Of a stretch of DNA of 64,000 bases, positions 27,214 to 36,067 are shown piece after piece. The DNA is from an uncultured Kordiimonas sp. Lineage in GTDB: Bacteria; Pseudomonadota; Alphaproteobacteria; Sphingomonadales; Kordiimonadaceae. The stretch spans positions 310,001-374,000 of the forward strand of contig CANLMI010000001.1 in the NCBI GenBank assembly GCA_947492375.1, given 5' to 3'. The translations under genes and the position numbers were made by a program. Positions within the stretch are counted from its first letter, which is position 1. Every line of letters begins with the position of its first letter. A model generated the notes under the pieces. It had not been told where the DNA came from. It saw only the letters and a list, made by a program, of their open reading frames with translations, and did not search any database.

Positions 27214-29313
27214 GTGAGTGCTGTATCAATGGAAATGAAAGGCGATATCGCCGTCTTAAGGGTTAATAATCCACCCGTTAACGCTTTGTCTTATAGTGTC
27301 CGCAGCGGACTGGCCGAAAATATAGCGGCGCTTCAAGATGATGACCGGGTCAAGGTAGCTGTCGTTATCTGTGAAGGCCGAACGTTTATGGCAGGCGCTG
27401 ACATTAAGGAATTTGGTAAGCCACTTCAGGAACCGGGTTTGCCTGATGTCGTAGATATGATCGAAGCATCAAACAAGCCCGTAGTGGCGGCTATCCATGG
27501 GACAGCGCTTGGTGGTGGCCTTGAGGTTGCGATCTCGTGCCATCATCGTATTGCGCTATCATCAGCGAAAATTGGCTTACCTGAAGTAAAACTTGGCATC
27601 TTGCCAGGTGCTGGCGGTACGCAGCGCCTCCCGCGCCTTGCGGGCGTTGAAAACTCGCTTGATGCGATTTTAAGCGGTCGTCATGTTGGTATGAAGGAAG
27701 CAAGCGCATGGGGTGTGGTAGACAAAGTTGTTGAAGATGACCTATTGGATGCAGCGCTTGCATATGCAGGAACATTAAGCGCGGATGATATTCGCCGTAC
27801 TGGCGATATCAAACTTGATAAAGGCAAATATGATGATGCCTTTTTCGCAGGTTTTAGAAAATCTATTGCTCGCAAAACCAAAGGATATTTTGCACCAGAA
27901 CGCTGTGTCCAATGTGTTGAAGCGTCAGTTAATCTTGATTTTAAAGCAGGTTTAATGCGCGAGCGTGAATTATTTATTGAATGCCAGTCCAACCCACAGG
28001 CACGCGCTCTACAACATATGTTCTTCGCAGAACGCCAGATAAGCCGTATTCCGGGTATCACAAAGGAAACACCGAGGCTGCCAATCAAAAAGGTTGGTAT
28101 TATTGGCGCGGGCACCATGGGCGGTGGTATTGCGATGAATTTTGCGAATGCAGGGATTGAGACAACGGTGCTTGAACTAGAGCAAGCCGCACTTGATCGC
28201 GGCCTCAGCGTTGTTCGACGTAACTATGAAAATACCATGAAAAAGGGCCGCCTTACTGAAGCACAAGTTGAGGAACGCATGGGGTTGCTAACGGGCACTC
28301 TTTCATATGATGATCTCAGTGACTGTGACCTGATCATCGAAGCTGTTTTTGAGAAAATGGAAATCAAGAAAATTGTCTTCGAAAAACTGGATGAAGTTGC
28401 GAAAGAGGGCGCGATACTTGCGTCAAACACATCATATTTGGATATTGATGACATCGCGTCCTTCACAAAACGCCCTGAGTATGTTCTTGGGCTGCATTTC
28501 TTTTCGCCTGCGAACGTCATGCGATTGTTGGAAATCGTGCGCGGTGCCAAAACCGATGTTAGTGTTCTTGCAACGTGTGTGGACTTGGCGAAGAAAATCA
28601 GGAAAGTCGGTGTTGTTGCAGGCGTTTGTCATGGATTTATTGGTAACCGGATGTTGTCGCCGTATTTCCGCGAAGCGTCGCTCGCTGTTATCGAGGGCGC
28701 AAGCCCTGAAGCTGTCGATAAAGTACTTTTGGATTTCGGTATGCCAATGGGGCCGATGGCAGTTTCTGATATGGCGGGCCTCGATATTGGTTATATGAAC
28801 CGCCAAAGCATGGGTCGGGAAAACTATGAAACGGCTGCGTTCGATTGGATGGACCGTATTGTAGATATGGGCCGTAAGGGCCTTAAAACGGGTGCTGGTG
28901 TATATGCTTATGATGAAGGCTCGCGTGTGCCAAAGCCAGACCCTGAAATTACCCAATTGATTGCGGAAGAAGCTGAAAAAGCAGGCATCTCAAGACGCGA
29001 TGTTTCTGATGATGAGATTTTGGAACGCTCTATGTTGGCGCTTATCAATGAAGGGGCAAAAATCCTTGGCGAAGGCATGGCTTACCGCGCCAGTGATATT
29101 GATATTGTATATTGTAATGGGTATGGTTATCCGCCTTATCGCGGCGGACCAATGCATTACGCGGATTACTTGGGTGTTGATAAAGTATATGAAAAATTAT
29201 GCGCGCTCCGTGATGAAAAAGGACCACGTTGGTGGGAGCCTGCACCTTTAATTGAGAAGCTTGCCAAGGCCGGAAAATCGTTCGCTGATTATGACCGCCA
29301 AAATGCCCAATAG
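27214..29313 (+). CDS. 3-hydroxyacyl-CoA dehydrogenase/enoyl-CoA hydratase bifunctional protein (FadJ/FadB-like)
   Basis: A 699-residue beta-oxidation enzyme. The N-terminal crotonase domain contains MAGADIKEFG (oxyanion hole), GTALGGGLEVAISCHHR and LPEVKLGILPGAGGTQRLPR with the catalytic glutamates. From about residue 290 the NAD-binding domain carries VGIIGAGTMGGGIAMNF, and LGLHFFSPANVMRLLEIV carries the catalytic His. The C-terminal dehydrogenase dimerisation domain is repeated. The length fits the roughly 700-residue form. I prefer the GTG at 27214 because AGAGGAA lies just upstream; ATG codons at 27199 and 27229 are alternatives. A short-chain dehydrogenase follows 36 bases later and may share the transcript. 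Confidence 0.9.
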   Translation: MSAVSMEMKGDIAVLRVNNPPVNALSYSVRSGLAENIAALQDDDRVKVAVVICEGRTFMAGADIKEFGKPLQEPGLPDVVDMIEASNKPVVAAIHGTALGGGLEVAISCHHRIALSSAKIGLPEVKLGILPGAGGTQRLPRLAGVENSLDAILSGRHVGMKEASAWGVVDKVVEDDLLDAALAYAGTLSADDIRRTGDIKLDKGKYDDAFFAGFRKSIARKTKGYFAPERCVQCVEASVNLDFKAGLMRERELFIECQSNPQARALQHMFFAERQISRIPGITKETPRLPIKKVGIIGAGTMGGGIAMNFANAGIETTVLELEQAALDRGLSVVRRNYENTMKKGRLTEAQVEERMGLLTGTLSYDDLSDCDLIIEAVFEKMEIKKIVFEKLDEVAKEGAILASNTSYLDIDDIASFTKRPEYVLGLHFFSPANVMRLLEIVRGAKTDVSVLATCVDLAKKIRKVGVVAGVCHGFIGNRMLSPYFREASLAVIEGASPEAVDKVLLDFGMPMGPMAVSDMAGLDIGYMNRQSMGRENYETAAFDWMDRIVDMGRKGLKTGAGVYAYDEGSRVPKPDPEITQLIAEEAEKAGISRRDVSDDEILERSMLALINEGAKILGEGMAYRASDIDIVYCNGYGYPPYRGGPMHYADYLGVDKVYEKLCALRDEKGPRWWEPAPLIEKLAKAGKSFADYDRQNAQ

Positions 29314-29349
29314 TAATACTTAATAATATAAAGAGTGAGAGGATATAGT

Positions 29350-30132
29350 ATGACTGATCAACTAAATTCGATGTTTGGCCTTGAAGGTAAAGTGGCGCTT
29401 GTTGCTGGCGCGTCTTCAGGGATTGGTGCCCGTTTTGCTGAAACCCTTGCACGCGCGGGTGCTGATGTGGTTTTGGGGGCACGCCGGGCAGATCGTATTC
29501 AGGCGAACGCCGATAAAATTGCTGCTGATACTGGCCGCAAAACACTGGCTGTTTCAATGGACGTCAGCGACGGTGATAGTGTCACAGCGGCGTTTGATAA
29601 GGCTGAGGCGGAGCTTGGCACGCCGTCTATCGTTTGTAATAACGCCGGTATTGCTCGGCCAAATTGGGCGCTTGAAGACAGTGAAGAAGATTGGGATATT
29701 ACCATGAATACCAATCTTAAGGGTATGTGGCGTGTTGGCCAAGCGGCTGCACAGCGCATGGTGAAAGCCGGTGTTGGTGGTTCTATTATCAATACGGCCT
29801 CGATCCTTGGCCTCGGTGTTGGACCGCAGCAATTGACATACGCCACCAGTAAAGCGGGTGTCGTTCAGATGACGCGGGCGCTCGCAATTGAGTTGCAGCG
29901 CTTTAATATTCGTGTGAACGCAATTTGCCCCGGCTATTTCAAGACAGAGATCAATGATCAGTTCTTAGAGAGCGAATTGGGTCAAAAAATGCTGAAACGA
30001 ACGCCTGCACGCAGGGAAGGTAAGCTTTCCGAACTTGATGCACCGCTGTTGATGCTGGCGGGTGATGGAAGTACGTTTGTCACTGGTATTGCTTTGCCAG
30101 TTGACGGGGCACATTCTGTCCATTTGGTATAA
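29350..30132 (+). CDS. Short-chain dehydrogenase/reductase (SDR)
   Basis: A 260-residue classical SDR. The NAD(P)-binding motif is AGASSGIGARFAETLARAGADVVLGARR; the basic residues after the second strand suggest NADP preference. NNAGIARPNW, the serine in SIINTASILGLG, and Y-x-x-x-K as YATSKAG complete the catalytic set. PGYFKTEINDQ and the TGIALPVDGAHSV ending are typical. Its neighbour is a fatty-acid oxidation protein, so the substrate may be a hydroxyacyl or oxoacyl thioester, but this is inference. GAGAGGA precedes the ATG at 29350. A terminator follows. Confidence 0.88.
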   Translation: MTDQLNSMFGLEGKVALVAGASSGIGARFAETLARAGADVVLGARRADRIQANADKIAADTGRKTLAVSMDVSDGDSVTAAFDKAEAELGTPSIVCNNAGIARPNWALEDSEEDWDITMNTNLKGMWRVGQAAAQRMVKAGVGGSIINTASILGLGVGPQQLTYATSKAGVVQMTRALAIELQRFNIRVNAICPGYFKTEINDQFLESELGQKMLKRTPARREGKLSELDAPLLMLAGDGSTFVTGIALPVDGAHSVHLV

Positions 30133-30154
30133 TTACCCCCAGATAATTAAGGCT

Positions 30155-30185
30155 AAAAAACCCGGTGAATTTCATCGGGTTTTTT
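30155..30185 (+). terminator. Rho-independent terminator after the SDR gene
   Basis: CCCGGTGA and TCATCGGG form an 8-bp stem (one G-U pair) with a 3-base loop, flanked by six A and six T. It ends the beta-oxidation pair. Confidence 0.85.
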
Positions 30186-30228
30186 GTTATTCAGCGTTAA
30201 AGGGCGCATTCGCCAGAAAGTAAACTAT

Positions 30229-30921
30229 ATGAAATTTGAAAATTCCCTTACTAAAGGCAAACTGGTCAAACGGTATAAGCGTTTTTTGGCCGATGTTGAG
30301 CTATCAAGTGGTGAAATTGTAACGGCGCACTGCGCAAACTCTGGCTCAATGATGGGATTAAAGAGTGAGGGAAGCCGTGTTTATCTCTCGCCAAACACAA
30401 ACCCAAAGGCAAAGCTCGATTGGCGCTGGGAAATGGTGGAAGCTGACGGTGCACTTGTTGGTATTAACACAAGCCGGCCAAATCATATCGTTGAAGAAGC
30501 GATTTTAGACGGCACAATCAGCGAGCTTAAAGGATACCCTGATCTGCGCCGTGAGGTGAAATACGGTAAAAATAGCCGGATTGATATTCTACTTGAAGGC
30601 AACGGCCTTTGCTATGTTGAGGTGAAAAATGTTACCCTGAAAGTGGGTGATGGAGCTCAGTTTCCAGATGCTGTGACAGCGCGGGGTGCCAAGCATCTTG
30701 AAGAGTTGATGGATATGGTACGTGATGGCCACCGCGCCGTTATGGTGTATCTGGTACAGCGCGGTGATTGCGAAAATTTTAGTATTGCAGAAGATATCGA
30801 TAAAAAATATGCTGATACATTAAGAAAAGCGATTGATGGCGGCGTTGAAGTTTTGTGCTATCATTGTACATTAACACCAAATGAAATTAAGGCTACTGCA
30901 CCGCTACCGATCAAGTTTTAA
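30229..30921 (+). CDS. sfsA: DNA/RNA nuclease SfsA (sugar fermentation stimulation protein)
   Basis: A 230-residue SfsA protein. It shows the N-terminal OB-like part (KGKLVKRYKRFLADVELSSGEIVTAHCANSGSM), NTSRPNHIVEEAI, and the restriction-endonuclease-like core RIDILLEG...CYVEVKNVTL (D...E-V-K), which is fully conserved. The KHLEELMDMVRDGHRAVMVYLVQR segment follows. The family is named from E. coli maltose phenotypes; nuclease activity has been proposed from the fold. I chose the ATG at 30229, where the family begins. Met aminopeptidase and RadC follow in the same direction. Confidence 0.93.
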   Translation: MKFENSLTKGKLVKRYKRFLADVELSSGEIVTAHCANSGSMMGLKSEGSRVYLSPNTNPKAKLDWRWEMVEADGALVGINTSRPNHIVEEAILDGTISELKGYPDLRREVKYGKNSRIDILLEGNGLCYVEVKNVTLKVGDGAQFPDAVTARGAKHLEELMDMVRDGHRAVMVYLVQRGDCENFSIAEDIDKKYADTLRKAIDGGVEVLCYHCTLTPNEIKATAPLPIKF

Positions 30922-30946
30922 GTTGGTGAAGACGCTATAAATTGGA

Positions 30947-31783
30947 ATGAAGATAATGAATTATGTTGATGCGCTGAATGTACCAGAGACGAGATCAGGC
31001 GCGATTAAAATCCACGGACCCGAAGCCTTTGAAGGGATGCGTGCTGCGGGTAAACTGGCTGCGGAAGTTTTGGATTATATCACACCACATGTGCAAGTGG
31101 GTGTAACCACCGAATTTCTTAATCAACTGTGTCATGATTTTATTATTGATAATGGTGCAGTGCCAGCACCTTTGAATTATAAGGGGTTTCCAAAATCGGT
31201 TTGTACATCGATCAATCATGTGATTTGTCATGGTATTCCTGGGCCAAAAAAATTGAAAGACGGGGATACGATCAATATCGATGTTACTGTTATTCTTGAT
31301 GGTTGGTTCGGTGATACAAGCCGTATGTTCTTTGTTGGTAAGCCCAAGATTTTGGCGCAGCGCCTTTGTAAAATTACCTTCGAAGCGCTTTGGAAAGGTA
31401 TTGAAGTTGTAAAGCCCGGCGCGCATCTGGGTGATATTGGACATGCGATCCAAACTTACGCCGAAGCGAACAGATTTTCTGTTGTGCGTGATTTTTGTGG
31501 TCACGGCATTGGCCGTGTTTTCCATGATGAACCAAGCGTTATGCATTTCGGCGAGAAGGGCACAGGCCCAGAGCTTCGCCCCGGTATGTTCTTCACAATC
31601 GAACCGATGATTAATGCTGGTAAACCGCACGCAAAAATTCTTTCTGATGATTGGACCGCAGTTACCCGTGATAAATCGCTGTCGATGCAGTTTGAGCACA
31701 CACTTGCAGTAACCGAAGACGGGTATGAAGTCTTTACAAAATCGCCAAAGGGCTGGTTCCAGCCGCCTTATGATTTGGGGTAA
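30947..31783 (+). CDS. map: Type I methionine aminopeptidase
   Basis: A 278-residue methionine aminopeptidase that removes the initiator Met from nascent proteins. The metal ligands of the pita-bread fold are visible: D in TINIDVTVILDGWFGDTSRMF (two Asp), H in CGHGIGRVFHDEP, E in FFTIEPMIN, and E in MQFEHTLAVTEDG. Substrate His residues lie in NHVICHGIP. An N-terminal extension of about 25 residues precedes the catalytic core. ATG codons at 30947 and 30956 are both possible; the first is given. The gene lies 25 bases after sfsA and 9 before radC, suggesting co-transcription. Confidence 0.94.
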   Translation: MKIMNYVDALNVPETRSGAIKIHGPEAFEGMRAAGKLAAEVLDYITPHVQVGVTTEFLNQLCHDFIIDNGAVPAPLNYKGFPKSVCTSINHVICHGIPGPKKLKDGDTINIDVTVILDGWFGDTSRMFFVGKPKILAQRLCKITFEALWKGIEVVKPGAHLGDIGHAIQTYAEANRFSVVRDFCGHGIGRVFHDEPSVMHFGEKGTGPELRPGMFFTIEPMINAGKPHAKILSDDWTAVTRDKSLSMQFEHTLAVTEDGYEVFTKSPKGWFQPPYDLG

Positions 31784-31792
31784 TAGTGGCTA

Positions 31793-32491
31793 ATGCCTGA
31801 TACGGCACCCAAATATTCAGCAGAATATGCCAAAGGGCACCGGGAGCGACTACGTGATCGTTTCCTCAAAGGGGGCGTTGACGGGCTTGCCGATTACGAG
31901 CTTTTAGAGATGCTGTTGATGACAGCAATCCCGCGCAAGGACGTAAAACCGCTTGCGAAAGATTTATTGAAGGATTTTGGGTCTTACCCAGCTGTTTTGT
32001 CGGCTTCAACTGAGCGCTTGCTTGCCTATTCCGGGCTTGGGAAAACAGCGGTTGCGACCCTTAAAACGGTAGAGGCCTCCGTTCATGCCTTTATGAAAAG
32101 TGAGATTGCTGACAAGCCTGTACTTTCTAGTTGGAATGCCTTGATTGCCTATCTGAAAACATCGATTGCTCATTTAAGTGTGGAGCAGTTTCGTGTTGTT
32201 TATTTGAATAGTGGCGGTGAAATTATCCTTGATGATATTGTCTCTGAAGGATCTGGCCATTCGGTAAATGTTACACCTCGTTCGATCGTTCAAAAGGCGC
32301 TTAGTATTGATGCCCGATCACTGATTTTGGCTCATAATCACCCATCTGGGCACGCTGAGCCAAGTCAAGCAGATATTGTGGCTACAAACGCCGTTATTGA
32401 TGCTTGCAAACCGCTTGAAATTATTGTTCATGATCATCTGATTTTTTCAAAAAATGATTTTATAAGTTTTAAGACTTTAGGGCTTATATAA
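31793..32491 (+). CDS. radC: RadC family protein (JAB/MPN domain)
   Basis: A 232-residue RadC protein. The N-terminal helix-hairpin-helix region (RERLRDRFLKGGVDGLADYELLEMLL...SGLGKTAVATLK) is followed by the JAMM metal motif LAHNHPSGHAEPSQAD (H-x-H-x-S/G...D) at about residues 180-196, and the DHLIFSKNDFISF ending. Despite its name a DNA repair role is disputed; the fold resembles zinc isopeptidases. It sits in a compact run of housekeeping genes with map before it and a Nudix hydrolase after. Confidence 0.92.
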   Translation: MPDTAPKYSAEYAKGHRERLRDRFLKGGVDGLADYELLEMLLMTAIPRKDVKPLAKDLLKDFGSYPAVLSASTERLLAYSGLGKTAVATLKTVEASVHAFMKSEIADKPVLSSWNALIAYLKTSIAHLSVEQFRVVYLNSGGEIILDDIVSEGSGHSVNVTPRSIVQKALSIDARSLILAHNHPSGHAEPSQADIVATNAVIDACKPLEIIVHDHLIFSKNDFISFKTLGLI

Positions 32492-32526
32492 AGATAGCGT
32501 TCGTTGCTTTGGTAAAGGAAATACCT

Positions 32527-32961
32527 GTGTATTGGGATCAGATTGTATCCGAAAAGAAAGCTCTTAAGAAACTACCGGTTTCTGCAAAGGTTGTGCTTGT
32601 TTCCAAGGACCATAAAGCCCTTGTCATGCATAAGGCCAAAGGTGTTTGGGATTTGCCGGGGGGGAAGATCGAAGCGAACGAAGATATCTATAAGGCATTG
32701 AAGCGCGAGGTGATGGAAGAGACAGGGTTAACTGTCAAAAAATTCTCCTTCCTTACATCTTGGATTAAGACAAATCGCAGCCTTGGTGACAGGTTGGTTG
32801 TCGTATTTGAGGCTGAGCTGAATAAAAAAGCTAAAAATGTCGATGTTCGTCTGTCTGAGGAACATGATTGGGCCCGTTTCCTTGGTGAGCGTAAGGCCAA
32901 TAAAAAGGACCTTGTGTTGGGATATAAAAACGCGATTTCGCTCGCGCTCTCAAAACGTTAG
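32527..32961 (+). CDS. Nudix hydrolase
   Basis: A 144-residue Nudix protein. The Nudix box is complete: GGKIEANEDIYKALKREVMEETGL (G-x5-E-x7-R-E-x-x-E-E-x-G). It hydrolyses a nucleoside diphosphate linked to some group; the substrate cannot be assigned. I prefer the GTG at 32527, which has AAAGGA 7 bases before it, to a TTG at 32509, though either is possible. It lies 35 bases after radC and 9 before the CYTH gene and is probably co-transcribed with both. Confidence 0.88.
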   Translation: MYWDQIVSEKKALKKLPVSAKVVLVSKDHKALVMHKAKGVWDLPGGKIEANEDIYKALKREVMEETGLTVKKFSFLTSWIKTNRSLGDRLVVVFEAELNKKAKNVDVRLSEEHDWARFLGERKANKKDLVLGYKNAISLALSKR

Positions 32962-32970
32962 AGACTTGAA

Positions 32971-33456
32971 GTGATTGAGATTGAGCGTAAGTTTTTGATT
33001 CACCCTGATACTATGCCAAATCTTGATAGCGGCATTTCAATTTCGCAGGGCTATTTGATGCGAGGCGAGGATAGATCGCTGCGTATTCGCCAATATGGTG
33101 ATAAGTATATTCTGACTTTTAAGGCTGGAAAGGGGCTGACACGCACCGAAATTGAGCGGCCGTTAACAAGTGCAGAAGGTGAGCACCTTTTTAAAACAAG
33201 TGTTCTGGATGCACCAATCATTAAAACCCGCCATATGATTGCAGTTGATAGTCATACATGGGAAGTTGATGTTTTCGCAGGTGAGAATGCAGGGCTTGTC
33301 ATTGCTGAGATCGAACTGTCGTCAGAGAATGAAGCGTTTCAATTTCCGGATTGGGTTTACCGTGAAGTGTCCGATGATCCACGATTTTTAAACTCAAATT
33401 TAGCCTGTCAGCCGATCAACGCTTGGCGAAATGAATTCCAGGCGCTTTTAGCATAA
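32971..33456 (+). CDS. CYTH domain protein (triphosphate tunnel metalloenzyme)
   Basis: A 161-residue CYTH protein starting with GTG. The signature E-x-E-x-K appears at once (MIEIERKFLI), then the basic RSLRIRQYGDKYILTFKAG, RTEIERPL, and WEVDVFAGENAGLVIAEIEL strands lining the tunnel. The EVSDDPRFLNSNLACQP ending is usual for short bacterial CYTH proteins, which often act as inorganic triphosphatases. It is closely packed behind the Nudix gene; both act on phosphoanhydrides. A gap of about 100 bases separates it from purB. Confidence 0.9.
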   Translation: MIEIERKFLIHPDTMPNLDSGISISQGYLMRGEDRSLRIRQYGDKYILTFKAGKGLTRTEIERPLTSAEGEHLFKTSVLDAPIIKTRHMIAVDSHTWEVDVFAGENAGLVIAEIELSSENEAFQFPDWVYREVSDDPRFLNSNLACQPINAWRNEFQALLA

Positions 33457-33558
33457 TAAAACACCGATAAGCTACGTGACTGGCTTGCGCAAACTGGTAC
33501 TTTCTGATAGCAGAGCGGCGAAGCCGTCTATTCTTTCTTGTCGCAAGGAGCCCAGCCG

Positions 33559-34860
33559 ATGATCCCACGTTATTCCCGTAAAAATATGACTGATATTTGG
33601 GAACCGGAAAACCGTTTTCGTATCTGGTTTGAAATCGAAGCGCACGCGTGTGATGCGAACGCAAAATTGGGCCGTATCCCTGAAGCAGCGGCAAAGGCAG
33701 TGTGGGAACGTGGTAAGTTTGAAGTTGCACGCATTGACGAGATCGAGCGCGAAGTAAAGCATGATGTGATTGCGTTCCTCACGAACTTGGCCGAGCATGT
33801 TGGTGACGAAGCACGCTTTGTTCATCAGGGCATGACGTCATCGGATGTTCTTGATACATGCCTGTCAGTTCAATTGATGCAGGCAGCAGATATCATTATT
33901 GAAGACCTTGAAAAATTGCTTGTTGTCCTTAAGCGCCGTGCAGAAGAGCATAAATACACTGTTTGTATCGGCCGTAGCCACGGCATCCACGCTGAACCTG
34001 TAACTTTCGGCCTTAAGATGGCGCAGGCCTATGCCGAGTTTGACCGTTGTCTTGCCCGCATGAAAGATGCACGCAAAGAAGTGGCAACATGCGCAATCTC
34101 TGGTGCAGTTGGCACATTCGCGAATATTGACCCGTTTGTTGAAGAATATGTTGCCGAGAAAATGGGGCTGGAGATTGAGCCTGTTTCAACGCAGGTAATC
34201 CCGCGTGACCGCCATGCGATGTATTTTGCTGTCCTCGGCGTTATCGCAAGCTGTGTTGAACGTTTGGCCGTTGAAGTGCGTCACCTTCAGCGCACAGAGG
34301 TTTTAGAGGCACAGGAATATTTCTCAAAGGGGCAAAAGGGCTCTTCGGCGATGCCGCATAAAAAGAACCCGATTTTGACTGAGAACTTAACAGGGCAAGC
34401 GCGTTACATTCGTGCGTTTGCGATGCCGGCGATGGAAAACGTGGCCCTTTGGCATGAGCGTGATATTTCGCATTCTTCTGTTGAGCGCTATATTGGCCCT
34501 GACGCAACAGTGGCGCTTGATTTCTCGCTTGCACGCCTCACAAATGTGATGGATCAGCTTCTCGTTTATCCAGATAATATGCTTGATAATATGAACAAGA
34601 TGGGCGGCCTTCCAAATAGTCAGCGTGTGCTTCTTGAACTAACGCAAGCGGGCGTTAGCCGCGAGGACGCATACCGCCTTGTGCAGGCAAATTCCATGAA
34701 GGTATGGGATAGTCGCGGCGAACTGCAATTGCTTGACCTGTTAAAGGCGGATGAGACTGTAACCGCGAAGGTATCAGAAGCAGAGCTCGACGAGCTGTTC
34801 AACATGGATTATCACACCAAGCATGTTGATACGATTTTCAAACGTGTGTTTGGCGAGTAA
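33559..34860 (+). CDS. purB: Adenylosuccinate lyase
   Basis: A 433-residue adenylosuccinate lyase acting twice in purine synthesis: it splits SAICAR to AICAR and adenylosuccinate to AMP, releasing fumarate. The fumarase/aspartase signature GSSAMPHKKNP carries the catalytic serine loop. GMTSSDVLDTCLS, GRSHGIHAEPVTFGLK (catalytic His) and ERDISHSSVERYIGPDA are present. The length is normal for the short bacterial type. The ATG at 33559 has AAGGAG 8 bases upstream. A strong terminator follows. Confidence 0.95.
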   Translation: MIPRYSRKNMTDIWEPENRFRIWFEIEAHACDANAKLGRIPEAAAKAVWERGKFEVARIDEIEREVKHDVIAFLTNLAEHVGDEARFVHQGMTSSDVLDTCLSVQLMQAADIIIEDLEKLLVVLKRRAEEHKYTVCIGRSHGIHAEPVTFGLKMAQAYAEFDRCLARMKDARKEVATCAISGAVGTFANIDPFVEEYVAEKMGLEIEPVSTQVIPRDRHAMYFAVLGVIASCVERLAVEVRHLQRTEVLEAQEYFSKGQKGSSAMPHKKNPILTENLTGQARYIRAFAMPAMENVALWHERDISHSSVERYIGPDATVALDFSLARLTNVMDQLLVYPDNMLDNMNKMGGLPNSQRVLLELTQAGVSREDAYRLVQANSMKVWDSRGELQLLDLLKADETVTAKVSEAELDELFNMDYHTKHVDTIFKRVFGE

Positions 34861-34885
34861 CATTTGATAATACTTTTCTTTCAAG

Positions 34886-34914
34886 AGCTCAGGGTGTTTC
34901 CCTGAGCTTTTTTT
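34886..34914 (+). terminator. Rho-independent terminator of purB
   Basis: AGCTCAGGG and CCCTGAGCT form a perfect 9-bp stem with a TGTTT loop, followed by a run of T. It lies 25 bases after the purB stop. Confidence 0.9.
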
Positions 34915-35012
34915 GTTTTTGGCCTTGCTACCTATATTCGCGTTTCAATCTGGACATTTAGGTTGAATATATGCTTACTTAAACAATAGTTAGTTTTTAT
35001 ATGTGGGGGTTT

Positions 35013-35563
35013 ATGCAAAAAATACTTCTAACTTTTTTATCATTATTTCCATATCAAGCGCAGTAAATGCCGATAAAAAACCGAAAATTGACGTCGGTGA
35101 TGTACCACCCGATTACGTGGGTAAAACACTCAAGGGTGAAAAAAATATCTTTCTGACCATAAAGGTAAAATAATTGTTGTTACCTTTTGGGCTACATGGT
35201 GCCCTCCGTGTTTAAAAGAGATTCCGGAAATGAATGCTTTGCAAGCACAGGTTTCCTGCGATGAATTTTTTGTTGTGGGCGTCAATTTTAAGCAGGGAAA
35301 GCGCAGTGTAAAGAAGCTGGTTCAGGCGCTCGAAAATCAACATATGTAGTTTACTGTTGATAAACGCGGTGTATCGGCCGTAAATACGGTGTCAACAGCC
35401 TTCCACATATGTTTGTTTTGGCACTGATGGTAAAGTAGTTGCGACACATTTGGGGTATAGCAACGCTTCAATGGATGACATTGTTGAAGAGCTAAATGAT
35501 TTGTTACAAAAATCACGTAATGCAAAAGTAGCAGTTAATGCTAATTCAGAAGCTACAGAGTAA
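35013..35563 (+). pseudogene. Decayed TlpA/ResA-like thioredoxin gene
   Basis: Pieces in different frames together spell an exported thioredoxin-fold protein. They are MQKILLTFLSLF (signal start), SSAVNADKKPKIDVGDVPPD, VVTFWATWCPPCLKEIPEMN with the active-site WCPPC, VVGVNFKQGKRSVKKLVQAL, KYGVNSLPHMFVL, and TDGKVVATHLGYSNASMDDI to a TAA at 35561-35563. At least four frame changes are needed, and an in-frame TAG stands at 35347. The intact family reduces disulfides in the periplasm, for instance for cytochrome c maturation. So many lesions argue against a sequencing artefact. Confidence 0.8.
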
Positions 35564-35638
35564 AAAAGAAATCTAAGTTCAATTATTAGTGTGGTTTTAA
35601 ACTTTAAGGGGGTATTGTTAACCACGAAAGAGGGGGGT

Positions 35639-36028
35639 ATGGAGATTCGTCTTGTTTTAATCGTCTTTATTTGCCTATACATCACAGGATGTACACTAGG
35701 TCTAAGAAGTTCAAGTGATATAGTTCGATGGTCACCTGAATTTGCTGAGAAAAATATTCTTCTCTTGGTATTTGTTTCGCCGCGATATCCAAAGGAGCTC
35801 TTTGATCAGAATGTAGCTGGTCATGTAATCGTTGATTTCACAATTCAAAAGGATGGGGCAGTTGATCGTAATTCGATCCGTGTTATTAACTCGATGCCTG
35901 AAAAAGTTTTTGATGCTGCTGCGGTTAGGGCGGCCTCTCTCCTCAAGTACAAGCCTGTGAAGATAAACGGTGAAATAAAAACTGTAACAGGTGTTAAGAT
36001 GCGCTATGCTTTTACACTCAAAAAGTAA
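35639..36028 (+). CDS. TonB C-terminal-domain lipoprotein
   Basis: A 129-residue protein. A lipoprotein signal ends in YITGC at about residue 17. From about residue 45 it carries a TonB C-terminal fold: SPRYPKELFDQNVAGHVIVDFTIQKDGAVDRNSIRVINSMPEKVFDAAAVRAASLLKYKPV, which matches the YP-x-x-A-x-x-x-x-x-G-x-V-x-x-x-F-x-I-x-x-x-G pattern. It lacks the long Pro-rich spacer and membrane helix of true TonB, so it is unlikely to energise receptors in the classic way. I chose the ATG at 35639 because AGGGGGG precedes it and the signal peptide begins there. Confidence 0.72.
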   Translation: MEIRLVLIVFICLYITGCTLGLRSSSDIVRWSPEFAEKNILLLVFVSPRYPKELFDQNVAGHVIVDFTIQKDGAVDRNSIRVINSMPEKVFDAAAVRAASLLKYKPVKINGEIKTVTGVKMRYAFTLKK

Positions 36029-36067
36029 CGGTCGATTAAGATCATCAGTTCTTTGGAATTCGGATAG

